Shown: in pieces, positions 1 through 6,335 of the stretch
How the letters are laid out: every line of letters begins with the position of its first letter
Position numbering within the stretch: the stretch's first letter is position 1
Assembly: GCA_019509895.1 (NCBI GenBank)
Contig: JAEKLK010000009.1
Location: forward strand, 1 to 11,788
Reading direction: 5' to 3'
DNA length: 11,788 nt
Source: Betaproteobacteria bacterium
GTDB lineage: Bacteria > Pseudomonadota > Gammaproteobacteria > Burkholderiales > SG8-39
The notes under the pieces: model-generated
Databases searched by the model: none
The model's input: the letters and a program-made list of their open reading frames with translations, nothing else
What the model was told of the DNA's origin: nothing
Position numbers and translations under genes: made by a program

Positions 1-1691
1 GCGTACAGGGCGAGGAGCTCCGCCGCGGTGTCGCGCACCTGCTTTGCCGCACGCGCCTTCGCCTTGTCCCACTGGCCGCTGCCCAGCTTGTGGAGTGGCG
101 CTTCCTCGGGCTGCGCCCCGCTGTAGCGGCCGATCACGCCGAGTTGCGAGACCGGCACATAGAGCTTGTCGCCGCCTTCGTATTCGAGCAGCAGGTACTC
201 GGCCTTGCCGTCCTCCAGGTCGAGCGCCACCAGGCCCTGATAGCGGCCGATGCCGTGCTCCTCGTGCACCACCGGATCGCCGATCTTCAGCTCCGAGAGG
301 TCGCGCAGCATGCCTTCCACGGAGCTGCGCTTCTCCGCGGTACGCGTGCGCCGCCGCACCACACCGGCGTAGAGCTCAGCCTCGGTGAGGATCGCCCAAC
401 CTTCGCCCGGCAGCGCGAAGCCCTGTGCGAGCGGCGCGACGCCGAGGATGAAGGTCGCCGGGCTCGCCTGGAACTGCTCGAAGCTCGCGGCGGCCGCGGG
501 CTTGAGGCCGTATTCGGCGAAGTAAGACGCCATCGTCTCGCGGCGGCCGGGCGACTCGGCCGCCACCATGACGCGCAGCTTCGAGCCGTCGAGGAAGGCC
601 TTCAGCGCCGCGAGCGGATCCTGCGCCCGCCGATCGACTGCGAGCGGCGGCAGCGCTGCGGCCGCGACCGGACCGTCGCCCGGCTCGTCGGCGTTCTGTA
701 CATCGATGCGCGGATGCGCCTTGGCGCGCAGATAGAACTCCTCGGCAGCCACGAACATTTGCGGCGGCGCGAGCAGCGGCCGGTCCGGATCGCCGCCCTG
801 CATGCGATGGCGCGACTGGACGTCGCGCCAGAAATCGTTGATCGCCGACGACACATCGCGATGCAGCGCGAGCGTGCAGCCCTTCGGCAGGTAATCAAAA
901 AGCGTCGCCGTGCTCTCGAAAAAGAGCGGCAGGAAGTACTCGATGCCGGCCGCCGGCACGCCGTTCGAGACGTCACGGTAGAGCCGCTTCTTCGACGGAT
1001 CGCCCTCGAAGAGCTCGCGCCAGCGGCTGCGAAAGCGCGCGCGGCCGGCCTCGTCGAGCGGAAACTCGCGCGCCGGCAGCATGCGGATCTCGTTGACGCT
1101 GTAGAGCGTGCGCTGCGTATCGACGTCGAATGTCTTGATGCTGTCGATCAGGTCGTCGTCGAGGTCCAGCCGATAGGGGAGCGCGCTGCCCATCGGGAAG
1201 AGGTCGATGATGCCGCCGCGCACGCACACTTCGCCGGGCGCGACCACCTGGGTCACGTGCTGGTAGCCGGCCGTGACGACCTGCGACTTCAGCCGGTCGA
1301 GATCGAGCCTCTCGCCGGCGCGCAGGAAAAAGGTGTGCGCGGCGATGTACGCCGGCGGGCACATGCGCACGAGCGCGGTCGGCGCCGGTACCACCGCGAC
1401 GTCGAAGTCGCCGCGCTGGATGCGATAGAGCGTCGCCAGGCGCTCCGAGACGAGATCATGGTGCGGGGAAAACTGATCGTAGGGCAGGGTCTCCCAGTCG
1501 GGCAGGAGACAGACGCGCAGCTGCGGCGCGAACCAGGCGATCTCATCGACCAGTCGCTGCGCATCCTGCGCGGTAGCGCTGACGACCGCGACCGGGTGCT
1601 CTTCCTGCGCCAGGCGCGCGAGCGCCAGCGCGTCGGCAGAGCCTGCGAGCTGGCTGTAGCGTCTACGGGCGGGAGGTGAATCGCGCTGCAT
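1..1691 (-). CDS. mfd: Transcription-repair coupling factor Mfd, N-terminal half (partial, runs off the left edge)
   Basis: Mfd is the cytoplasmic ATP-driven translocase that removes RNA polymerase stalled at DNA damage and recruits UvrA for nucleotide excision repair. About 563 codons are present from the ATG at 1691, close to half of the usual ~1150. The reading frame is unbroken and follows E. coli Mfd through the UvrB-like N-terminal module, with landmarks LPDWETLPYDQFSPHHDLVSERL, RGGIIDLFPMGSALPYRLD and PAAGIEYFLPLFF. It then enters the RNA-polymerase-interacting (CarD-like) domain, seen as IGDPVVHEEHGIGRYQG and LYVPVSQLGVIGRYSG. The translocase and helicase motifs lie beyond the left edge. 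ATG 1691 was chosen because a stop lies 11 codons upstream in frame and it gives a sensible start before the conserved RYSQLAGSADALALARL; TTG 1694 is possible. No clear ribosome binding site is seen. It is divergent from ispD across 46 bases. Confidence 0.96.
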   Translation of the reverse strand, partial: MQRDSPPARRRYSQLAGSADALALARLAQEEHPVAVVSATAQDAQRLVDEIAWFAPQLRVCLLPDWETLPYDQFSPHHDLVSERLATLYRIQRGDFDVAVVPAPTALVRMCPPAYIAAHTFFLRAGERLDLDRLKSQVVTAGYQHVTQVVAPGEVCVRGGIIDLFPMGSALPYRLDLDDDLIDSIKTFDVDTQRTLYSVNEIRMLPAREFPLDEAGRARFRSRWRELFEGDPSKKRLYRDVSNGVPAAGIEYFLPLFFESTATLFDYLPKGCTLALHRDVSSAINDFWRDVQSRHRMQGGDPDRPLLAPPQMFVAAEEFYLRAKAHPRIDVQNADEPGDGPVAAAALPPLAVDRRAQDPLAALKAFLDGSKLRVMVAAESPGRRETMASYFAEYGLKPAAAASFEQFQASPATFILGVAPLAQGFALPGEGWAILTEAELYAGVVRRRTRTAEKRSSVEGMLRDLSELKIGDPVVHEEHGIGRYQGLVALDLEDGKAEYLLLEYEGGDKLYVPVSQLGVIGRYSGAQPEEAPLHKLGSGQWDKAKARAAKQVRDTAAELLALY

Positions 1692-1710
1692 CAAATTGGC
1701 AAAGCGTGCA

Positions 1711-1716
1711 ATTATA
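1711..1716 (-). promoter_or_regulatory. Candidate -10 element for mfd
   Basis: The minus strand reads a perfect TATAAT here, in an A/T-rich patch between the divergent mfd and ispD genes that stands out from the high-GC surroundings. Transcription would start near 1704, giving an mfd leader of only about 13 bases. No good -35 hexamer is found at 15-18 bases upstream, so this is a tentative call. No comparable plus-strand promoter for ispD was recognised in the same gap. Confidence 0.35.
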
Positions 1717-1737
1717 TCGGTCTGAATTCAAACGACT

Positions 1738-2306
1738 TTGGCCATCTTCGTACTCATACCCGCGGCGGGCAGCGGCACTCGGTTCGCGCGCGGCATGCCG
1801 AAGCAATACGCGCGGCTCGCGGGCCGCGCGATGCTCTGGCACGCGGTACGTGCAGTCTGCGTGCCACGGGTTACGGCGGTCTTCGTGGTGCTCGCGGCGA
1901 ACGATGAGCATCTCGCGCGCGAGGATTGGACCGCTTTCGGCGATCAAATGCAGCCGCTCTACTGCGGTGGCCAGAGCCGCCGCGACACGGTGCTGAATGG
2001 GCTTGCCGCAGTGCGCGGCGACGTCGATGCCGATGACTGGATGCTGGTGCACGACGCGGCCCGGCCATGCCTATCGCGGCCACCGAGGACCGCTCGCAGC
2101 TCTGGCTGGCGCAGACGCCGCAGATGTTCCGCGCCGGGCTGCTGCTGCAGGCGCTGTCCCTTTGCGCACAGGCAACGGACGAAGCAGCGGCGGTGGAGCG
2201 GCTCGGGCTGATGCCGCGTCTCGTGGTCGGCAGCCGCGAGAACCTGAAAGTCACCTACCCGCAGGACCTCGCGATCGCGGAGGCGATCCTGAAGGCGCGC
2301 GCATGA
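1738..2306 (+). pseudogene. ispD: 2-C-methyl-D-erythritol 4-phosphate cytidylyltransferase IspD, broken by an internal deletion and frameshift
   Basis: IspD transfers CMP from CTP to methylerythritol phosphate in the MEP isoprenoid pathway. The first part, from TTG 1738, carries the nucleotide-binding PAAGSGTRF and MPKQY motifs (residues 8-24) and WMLVHDAARPCL (101-112). After that, homology in this frame stops and a meaningless tail runs to 2211. The C-terminal part continues in another frame from about 2070 to the TGA at 2304-2306, with IAATEDRSQLWLAQTPQMF, TDEAAAVERLG and ENLKVTYPQDLAIAEA. Compared with E. coli IspD about 37 residues are missing between the parts, including the APVxDTxKR segment, so a frameshift alone cannot restore the protein. 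A simple deletion would have a length of 3n+1, near 109-112 bases. The TTG start is supported by a TGA five codons upstream, but no clear ribosome binding site is seen. The frame ends in an ATGA overlap with ispF. This is either a true pseudogene or sequence lost in assembly. Confidence 0.85.
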
Positions 2307-2770
2307 GGATCGGCCAGGGCTTCGACGTGCATCCGCTGGTGCAGGGCCGAAAGCTGGTGATCGGCGGCGTCGAGATTCCCCATGACAAGGGCCTCGACGG
2401 CCATTCCGACGCCGACGTGCTGCTGCATGCGATCTGCGACGCACTGCTCGGCGCCGCCGGGCTGGGCGATATCGGCGAGCACTACCCGGACACGAGCGCC
2501 GAGCTGCGCGGCGTCGACAGCCGCAAGCTGCTGCGCGATGTTGCAAAGAAGCTCGCGGCGCGTAATCTCAAGGTAGTGAATATCGACGCGACCATCATCG
2601 CGCAGGCGCCGCGCCTGGCGCCGCACAGGGAGCGCATGAGCGGCAACATCGCCGCCGACCTCGGCATCGCGCCGGCGCTCGTCAACATCAAGGCCACCAC
2701 CACCGAGCAGCTGGGATTTCTCGGCCGCATGGAAGGCATCGCCGCGCAGGCGGTGGCGCTGCTCGAATAA
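2303..2770 (+). CDS. ispF: 2-C-methyl-D-erythritol 2,4-cyclodiphosphate synthase IspF
   Basis: IspF converts CDP-methylerythritol 2-phosphate to the cyclic diphosphate MEcPP, releasing CMP, in the MEP pathway. The 155-residue product has the normal family length and is intact. The zinc ligands D8, H10 and H42 are visible in GQGFDVH and SDADVLLHAICDALLG, followed by GDIGEHYPDT. The C-terminal KATTTEQLGFLGRMEGIAAQA holds the conserved cytidine-site residues. The start is ATG 2303 inside an ATGA overlap with the ispD stop, with a GAAGG ribosome binding site at 2291-2295 seven bases upstream. The open frame extends further upstream to 1997, but that part is out-of-frame ispD. Translation is probably coupled to ispD, so the damaged ispD, if real, could reduce IspF output. 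The stop overlaps the next start (TAATG). Confidence 0.97.
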   Translation: MRIGQGFDVHPLVQGRKLVIGGVEIPHDKGLDGHSDADVLLHAICDALLGAAGLGDIGEHYPDTSAELRGVDSRKLLRDVAKKLAARNLKVVNIDATIIAQAPRLAPHRERMSGNIAADLGIAPALVNIKATTTEQLGFLGRMEGIAAQAVALLE

Positions 2771-3375
2771 TGTACTCGCCGCCCTACAACCGCGTCGAAG
2801 AGCGCGCCGAGCTGATCGGCTTCATGCGCGCGAACAATTTCCCCGTGCTGGTGACCGGGCTCGGCGGCACGCTGCACGCCTCGCATCTTCCGGCAATGAC
2901 TCATGAAGAGGGCGGGGAGATCGTCATCGACATGCACATGGCGCACGCCAATGCGCAATGGCGCGAATTCTTCGATGAAGAGGTGCTGGTCATCTTCAGC
3001 GGGCCGCACGCCTACATTTCGCCGCGCTGGTACGAGGACACCGAGCGCGTGCCGACGTGGAACTATGCGGCCGTCCATGCCTACGGCGTGCCGAAGCTCA
3101 TCGACGACAAGGCAGCGAAGCACGCTTCGCAACGTCGGCTCGTGGCCGCCATGGACCCGCAGTGGCTGCCGAGATTCGATGCCCTCGATGCGAAATACGT
3201 GACCGGCATGCTGAACGGCATCGTCAACTTCCAGATTCCGGTCACACGGCTCGAGACGCGCTGGAAGCTCTCGCAGAACCGCGGCCGGCGCGAGATGGAG
3301 CTGATCGTCGCCGCGCTCGAGGGAGAGGGCGAGAGCGCGCTCGCCGGCCTCATGCGCCAGCATCTCGTCGAGTAG
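2770..3375 (+). CDS. PaiB-family FMN-binding protein
   Basis: This 201-residue protein matches the PaiB family, small split-barrel flavin (FMN)-binding proteins. The family takes its name from a Bacillus protein linked to repression of sporulation and protease genes, but most members have no tested role. Visible hallmarks are the opening MYSPPYNRVE, a FPVLVTGLGGTLHASHLP strand region, the AHANAQWREF segment, the signature VIFSGPHAYISPRWY with VPTWNY, and NFQIPVTRLETRWKLSQNR near the end. There is no signal peptide, membrane segment or recognisable helix-turn-helix. The ATG at 2770 shares its A with the ispF stop (TAATG), so translation is probably coupled. The stop overlaps the thpR start in the same way (TAGTG). 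The family is confident; whether it acts as a regulator or as a flavin enzyme is open. Confidence 0.9.
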   Translation: MYSPPYNRVEERAELIGFMRANNFPVLVTGLGGTLHASHLPAMTHEEGGEIVIDMHMAHANAQWREFFDEEVLVIFSGPHAYISPRWYEDTERVPTWNYAAVHAYGVPKLIDDKAAKHASQRRLVAAMDPQWLPRFDALDAKYVTGMLNGIVNFQIPVTRLETRWKLSQNRGRREMELIVAALEGEGESALAGLMRQHLVE

Positions 3376-4049
3376 TGCGGCTTTTCTTCGCGCTCTGGCC
3401 GCCGCGCGAGACGGCGCAGGCGCTCGGCGAATGGGCAGCGCAGGTGAGCGAACAATCCGGCGGCAAGCCGACCCTGGTGGAGAACATTCACCTCACGCTC
3501 GCATTCCTCGGCGAAGCCGAGGCACGGCCGGCGATCGCCGCTGCGCGCGCGATCAAGGGCCGTCGGCATGCGCTGCCGATCGAGGCCGCGCGCTATGTGA
3601 AGAGGAACGAAATGGTGTGGGTCGCACCGGCGATAATGCCGGCCGGGCTCGCTGCACTGGCAGCCGATTTGCATCGCGCGCTACGCGGCGCGGGATTCAC
3701 GCTGGAAGAGCGGCCGTTTGCAGCCCACGTCACGTTGATACGCCGGGCGCGCATGCCGAAATCCATTTCGCCGCTGCCGCGCGTCGAGTGGCCGATCGAC
3801 GAATTCGCGCTCGTGCGCTCGCGTACGTCGCCGAAGGGCTCGACCTATGAGCCGCCGACTGGATCGAGGTGGTGCAGCTCAGCTTTCCGTCCGGGCGCAG
3901 CGCGGAGGAGGTGGTGCCGCGCGACGCGGCGACACTCGCGTGGATGGCGAACCTCGGCTGCCTGGAGCTGCATCCGCACCCGGTACGCGCCGAAGACCTG
4001 GAGCACCCGGACGAGCTGCGCGTCGATCTGGATCCGGTGCCGGGCGTGA
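3375..4049 (+). CDS. thpR: RNA 2',3'-cyclic phosphodiesterase ThpR (LigT family), C-terminus replaced by out-of-frame sequence
   Basis: ThpR/LigT proteins are small cytoplasmic 2H-phosphoesterases that open 2',3'-cyclic phosphates on RNA ends. The GTG at 3375 overlaps the previous stop (TAGTG) and opens VRLFFALWPP, the usual family start. The two catalytic HxTx motifs are present: HLTL at residues 39-42 and HVTL at 118-121. The family normally ends soon after a segment like SPKGSTYEP (residues 152-160) plus about 10-20 more residues. Here native homology stops at YEP, near base 3854, and the frame then runs through the next gene in the wrong phase to 4049, adding some 60 arginine-, serine- and tryptophan-rich residues of no meaning. 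Both catalytic motifs survive, so some activity is conceivable, but the strand that closes the fold is probably lost. The cause appears to be the same deletion that removed the start of the downstream polymerase. Confidence 0.8.
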   Translation: MRLFFALWPPRETAQALGEWAAQVSEQSGGKPTLVENIHLTLAFLGEAEARPAIAAARAIKGRRHALPIEAARYVKRNEMVWVAPAIMPAGLAALAADLHRALRGAGFTLEERPFAAHVTLIRRARMPKSISPLPRVEWPIDEFALVRSRTSPKGSTYEPPTGSRWCSSAFRPGAARRRWCRATRRHSRGWRTSAAWSCIRTRYAPKTWSTRTSCASIWIRCRA

Positions 4050-4855
4050 AGTGGCCGCAGGTGCGCGAGGTCGCACTCGTTGCCAAGGCGGCACTTGCTG
4101 ATGTTGGGCTGGTCGGCTGGCCCAAGACTTCGGGAAAGCGAGGCCTGCACATCTATGTCCGCATCGAACGGCGCTGGACCTTCGACGAGGTGCGCCGCGC
4201 GGCGCTGACGCTGGCGCGCGATGTGGAGACGCGCGCGCCGAAGCTCGCCTGCAGCAAATGGTGGAAGGAGGAGCGCCACGGCGTGTTCGTCGATTACAAC
4301 CAGAACGCGAAGGACCGGACGATCGCCGCCGCCTACTCGGTGCGCCCCACGCCGCAGGCGAGCGTATCGGCGCCGCTCGACTGGCGGGAGGTGCCCGATT
4401 GCGAGCCGGAGGACTTCACGCTCGCGACGATGCCGAAGCGCTACGAGCGCGTGGGCGACCGGCACGCCGGCATCGATGCCCAGGCATATTCGCTCGAGGC
4501 GCTGCTCGAGCTCTTCGAGCGCCAGGGGCAGGGCGATGCGCCATGGCCGCCGCACTACAGAAAGCAGGCGGGAGAGCCGGCGCGCGTGCAGCCTTCGAAG
4601 CGGCGCAAGCTACCGGTGATCGAGATCGGCCGTGCCAAGCACCGCGAGGATGCGCTCGCCGGCTTCGAGCGCTGGAAGACGCGCCATCCGCAGGCGGCGG
4701 AGCACCTGCAACCGGCCGACGTGCTGGTCGATTCGATGCGCGGACGCTATACGACGTGGACGCGCGTGCGGGTCAATCTCCAGCATGTGCCGGAGCGACT
4801 GCGGCCGGCTCAGGAGCCGCTGGATCCCGACGAGAACACCTTCTCGAGCTCGTAG
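3869..4855 (+). CDS. LigD-type polymerase (archaeo-eukaryotic primase family) domain protein, N-terminus missing
   Basis: PolDom/Prim-Pol enzymes fill short gaps with a preference for ribonucleotides, in end joining with LigD/Ku or in excision repair with LigC. Counted from the GTG at 3869, the metal-binding RVDLDPVPG (D53, D55), the TSGKRGLHIYV motif (88-97) and DYNQNAKDRTIAAAYSVRP with the third aspartate D142 are all present. The C-terminal extension includes PWPPHYRKQAGEP and RVNLQHVPERLRPAQEPLDPD, typical of standalone actinobacterial versions. Homology actually begins at DWIEVV (base 3857), just after an in-frame TGA at 3848, with no usable start before 3869. Roughly 75-100 N-terminal residues, normally ending in an FFQK-like segment before DWIE and carrying the 5'-phosphate pocket, are absent. 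The end overlaps the convergent ligase gene by 46 bases. If the truncation is real, binding of DNA ends should be impaired. Confidence 0.85.
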   Translation: MVQLSFPSGRSAEEVVPRDAATLAWMANLGCLELHPHPVRAEDLEHPDELRVDLDPVPGVKWPQVREVALVAKAALADVGLVGWPKTSGKRGLHIYVRIERRWTFDEVRRAALTLARDVETRAPKLACSKWWKEERHGVFVDYNQNAKDRTIAAAYSVRPTPQASVSAPLDWREVPDCEPEDFTLATMPKRYERVGDRHAGIDAQAYSLEALLELFERQGQGDAPWPPHYRKQAGEPARVQPSKRRKLPVIEIGRAKHREDALAGFERWKTRHPQAAEHLQPADVLVDSMRGRYTTWTRVRVNLQHVPERLRPAQEPLDPDENTFSSS

Positions 4856-5901
4856 GGCTTGGTAACTTCCAGCTGCTCGTAGCGGCACTCGTCGGGCGGT
4901 TTGTCGGGCCGCCAGCGCAGGAAGATCGCGGCATGGCGGAAGCGATCGCCCTGCAGATGATCGTACTTCACCTCGCAGACGCGCTCGGGACGCAGCGGCT
5001 CCCACGAAAGATCCTTGCCGGCGCTCCAGCGGCTCTGACCGCCGGGCATGCGGGTCGATTCGGCCGCGGCGCCCGCCCATTCGCGCCACGGATGATCCTT
5101 GATCGCGTCCTTGCGCAGCGGCGCCAGCTCTTTCACCAACTGCTTGCGCGTCGCCATGCTGAACGACGACGTCACACCGACATGCTGCAGTACGCCCTGG
5201 TCGTCATAAAGGCCGAGGAGCAGCGAGCCGATCGCCTCCTTGCCGGTCTTGTACCAGCGGAAGCCCGCGACCACGCAGTCGGCGCTACGCGCGTGCTTCA
5301 CCTTGATCATGGCGCGCTTGCCCGGCTGATAGGGCAGCGCGGCCGGCTTGGCGATCACGCCGTCGAGCCCGGCGCCTTCGAAATGCTCAAGCCAATGCTG
5401 CGCCTGGTCGCGCTCGAGCGTCATCGGCGTGACATAAACGGGCGAGGCGACGCGGGCGAGCAGCTTTTCCAGGGCGGCGCGTCGCACACGCTGCGGCTCG
5501 CTCATCAGGTTCTTGCCGCCGGCGGCGAGCACATCGAAGGCGACGAAGGAAGAGGGTGTTTCCTTCGCGAGCTTGGCGACACGCGATGCCGCCGGATGCA
5601 GGCGCAGCTGCAGCGCGTCGAAATCGAGGCCCTGCCGCGTGGCGATGACGATCTCGCCGTCGAGCACGCAGTCCCGCGGGAGGCGCGCGAGCAGTGCGTC
5701 GTGCAGCTCGGGGAAATAGCGGTCGAGCGGCCGTGAGTCGCGGCTCTGGATGAAGAGCTGATCCTCGCCTCGGAAGACGAGCGCGCGAAAGCCGTCCCAT
5801 TTCGGCTCGAACAGCACTTCGCCCGCCGGCGGTAGCTCGTCCGCGAGCTTCGCAAGCATCGGCTCTATCGGCGGTGCGAGCGGGTAGGCGCTTTTCGGCA
5901 T
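4810..5901 (-). CDS. ATP-dependent DNA ligase, LigC type
   Basis: This 363-residue protein is an intact standalone ATP-dependent DNA ligase, which seals nicks through a lysine-AMP intermediate. Motif I is EPKWDGFRA with catalytic K34. RYFPELHDAL and the conserved VLDGEIV follow (79-85), then motif III SFVAFDVLA (118-126), motif IV LDGVIAKP (179-186) and motif V MIKVKH (198-203). The oligonucleotide-binding C-terminal domain contains SRWSAGKDLSWEPLRPE and CEVKYDHLQGDRFRH. The length and the wording of these motifs match actinobacterial LigC more than the ligase domain of proteobacterial LigD. The start is ATG 5901, directly ahead of PLAPPIEPMLAKL. It converges on the polymerase gene with a 46-base 3' overlap, and the divergent membrane-protein gene begins about 26 bases from its start. 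The pair suggests a LigC/Prim-Pol gap-repair module; no Ku gene is in the window. Confidence 0.93.
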   Translation of the reverse strand: MPKSAYPLAPPIEPMLAKLADELPPAGEVLFEPKWDGFRALVFRGEDQLFIQSRDSRPLDRYFPELHDALLARLPRDCVLDGEIVIATRQGLDFDALQLRLHPAASRVAKLAKETPSSFVAFDVLAAGGKNLMSEPQRVRRAALEKLLARVASPVYVTPMTLERDQAQHWLEHFEGAGLDGVIAKPAALPYQPGKRAMIKVKHARSADCVVAGFRWYKTGKEAIGSLLLGLYDDQGVLQHVGVTSSFSMATRKQLVKELAPLRKDAIKDHPWREWAGAAAESTRMPGGQSRWSAGKDLSWEPLRPERVCEVKYDHLQGDRFRHAAIFLRWRPDKPPDECRYEQLEVTKPYELEKVFSSGSSGS

Positions 5902-5927
5902 TTCGCTACGGCACGTAAGTGGCTTGC

Positions 5928-6335
5928 ATGCGGGACATGCTCATCCGGCTGTTACGCGAGGCGCTGTGGGCGCCGGCCGCGGTCGTGCTCCTGGCGTTCG
6001 TCCTCGGCCGCCTGCCGGCCGTCGACCTCTGGTGGCTGATGCACGTCGCCGGCGGCGCGGCGGTCGCGTTCTGTTATCTGCGGCTCACCGCGCTCGTCGG
6101 CCGGCGCTACGGTCTGGGACATGCGGGCGTGCGTTACGTGGTGGCGTTCGCGCTCGCGTGCAGCACCGCGCTCGCCTGGGAGCTCGCCGAGTTCGCCGTG
6201 GACGAGACGACCGGCAGCGACCTGCAGGAAGGGCTGATGGATACGATGAGCGATCTTATGCTGAGCGTGTGCGGGGCGGCGGCGTATCTCGCCTGGCATG
6301 CTCTCACTGCGTGGCAAGGGAAAGACGGGCGATGA
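5928..6335 (+). CDS. Small four-helix membrane protein, YjdF/DUF2238-like
   Basis: The product of about 135 residues is an inner-membrane protein with four likely helices, near residues 12-29, 36-55, 69-87 and 108-128. The conserved-looking stretch ALAWELAEFAVDETTG followed by DLQEGLMDTMSDL (82-110) resembles the YjdF/DUF2238 family, where acidic residues sit at a helix end and are followed by a DTMxDL helix. No function is established that could be transferred safely. ATG 5928 was preferred for its position in front of the first amphipathic segment; GTG 5919 and ATG 5937 are alternatives, and none has a convincing ribosome binding site. It is divergent from the ligase across a very short gap and overlaps the convergent envZ by 32 bases, leaving no room for a separate terminator. 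The family call is moderate; membrane location is firm. Confidence 0.75.
   Translation: MRDMLIRLLREALWAPAAVVLLAFVLGRLPAVDLWWLMHVAGGAAVAFCYLRLTALVGRRYGLGHAGVRYVVAFALACSTALAWELAEFAVDETTGSDLQEGLMDTMSDLMLSVCGAAAYLAWHALTAWQGKDGR

Noticed and set aside
90..1679. 529-codon plus-strand open frame opposite mfd
   Set aside because: It is antisense to a clearly homologous mfd frame; its composition is rich in R, A, E and H, as expected from the complement of GC-rich codons, and it has no recognisable domain.
2056..2085. Programmed ribosomal frameshift in ispD
   Set aside because: Changing frame at this point would still leave the protein without about 37 core residues, and no slippery run is present.
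3375..4049. A genuine thpR with a novel C-terminal domain
   Set aside because: The extra residues are the wrong-frame reading of DNA that encodes conserved polymerase sequence in another frame.
4258..5736. 492-codon plus-strand open frame across the polymerase/ligase junction
   Set aside because: It is out of frame with the polymerase and antisense to the ligase, both of which have intact motifs; no family features are present.
3869..5901. Canonical Ku/LigD end-joining operon
   Set aside because: No Ku gene or LigD phosphoesterase domain is visible, the two genes converge instead of forming an operon, and the ligase is LigC-like.
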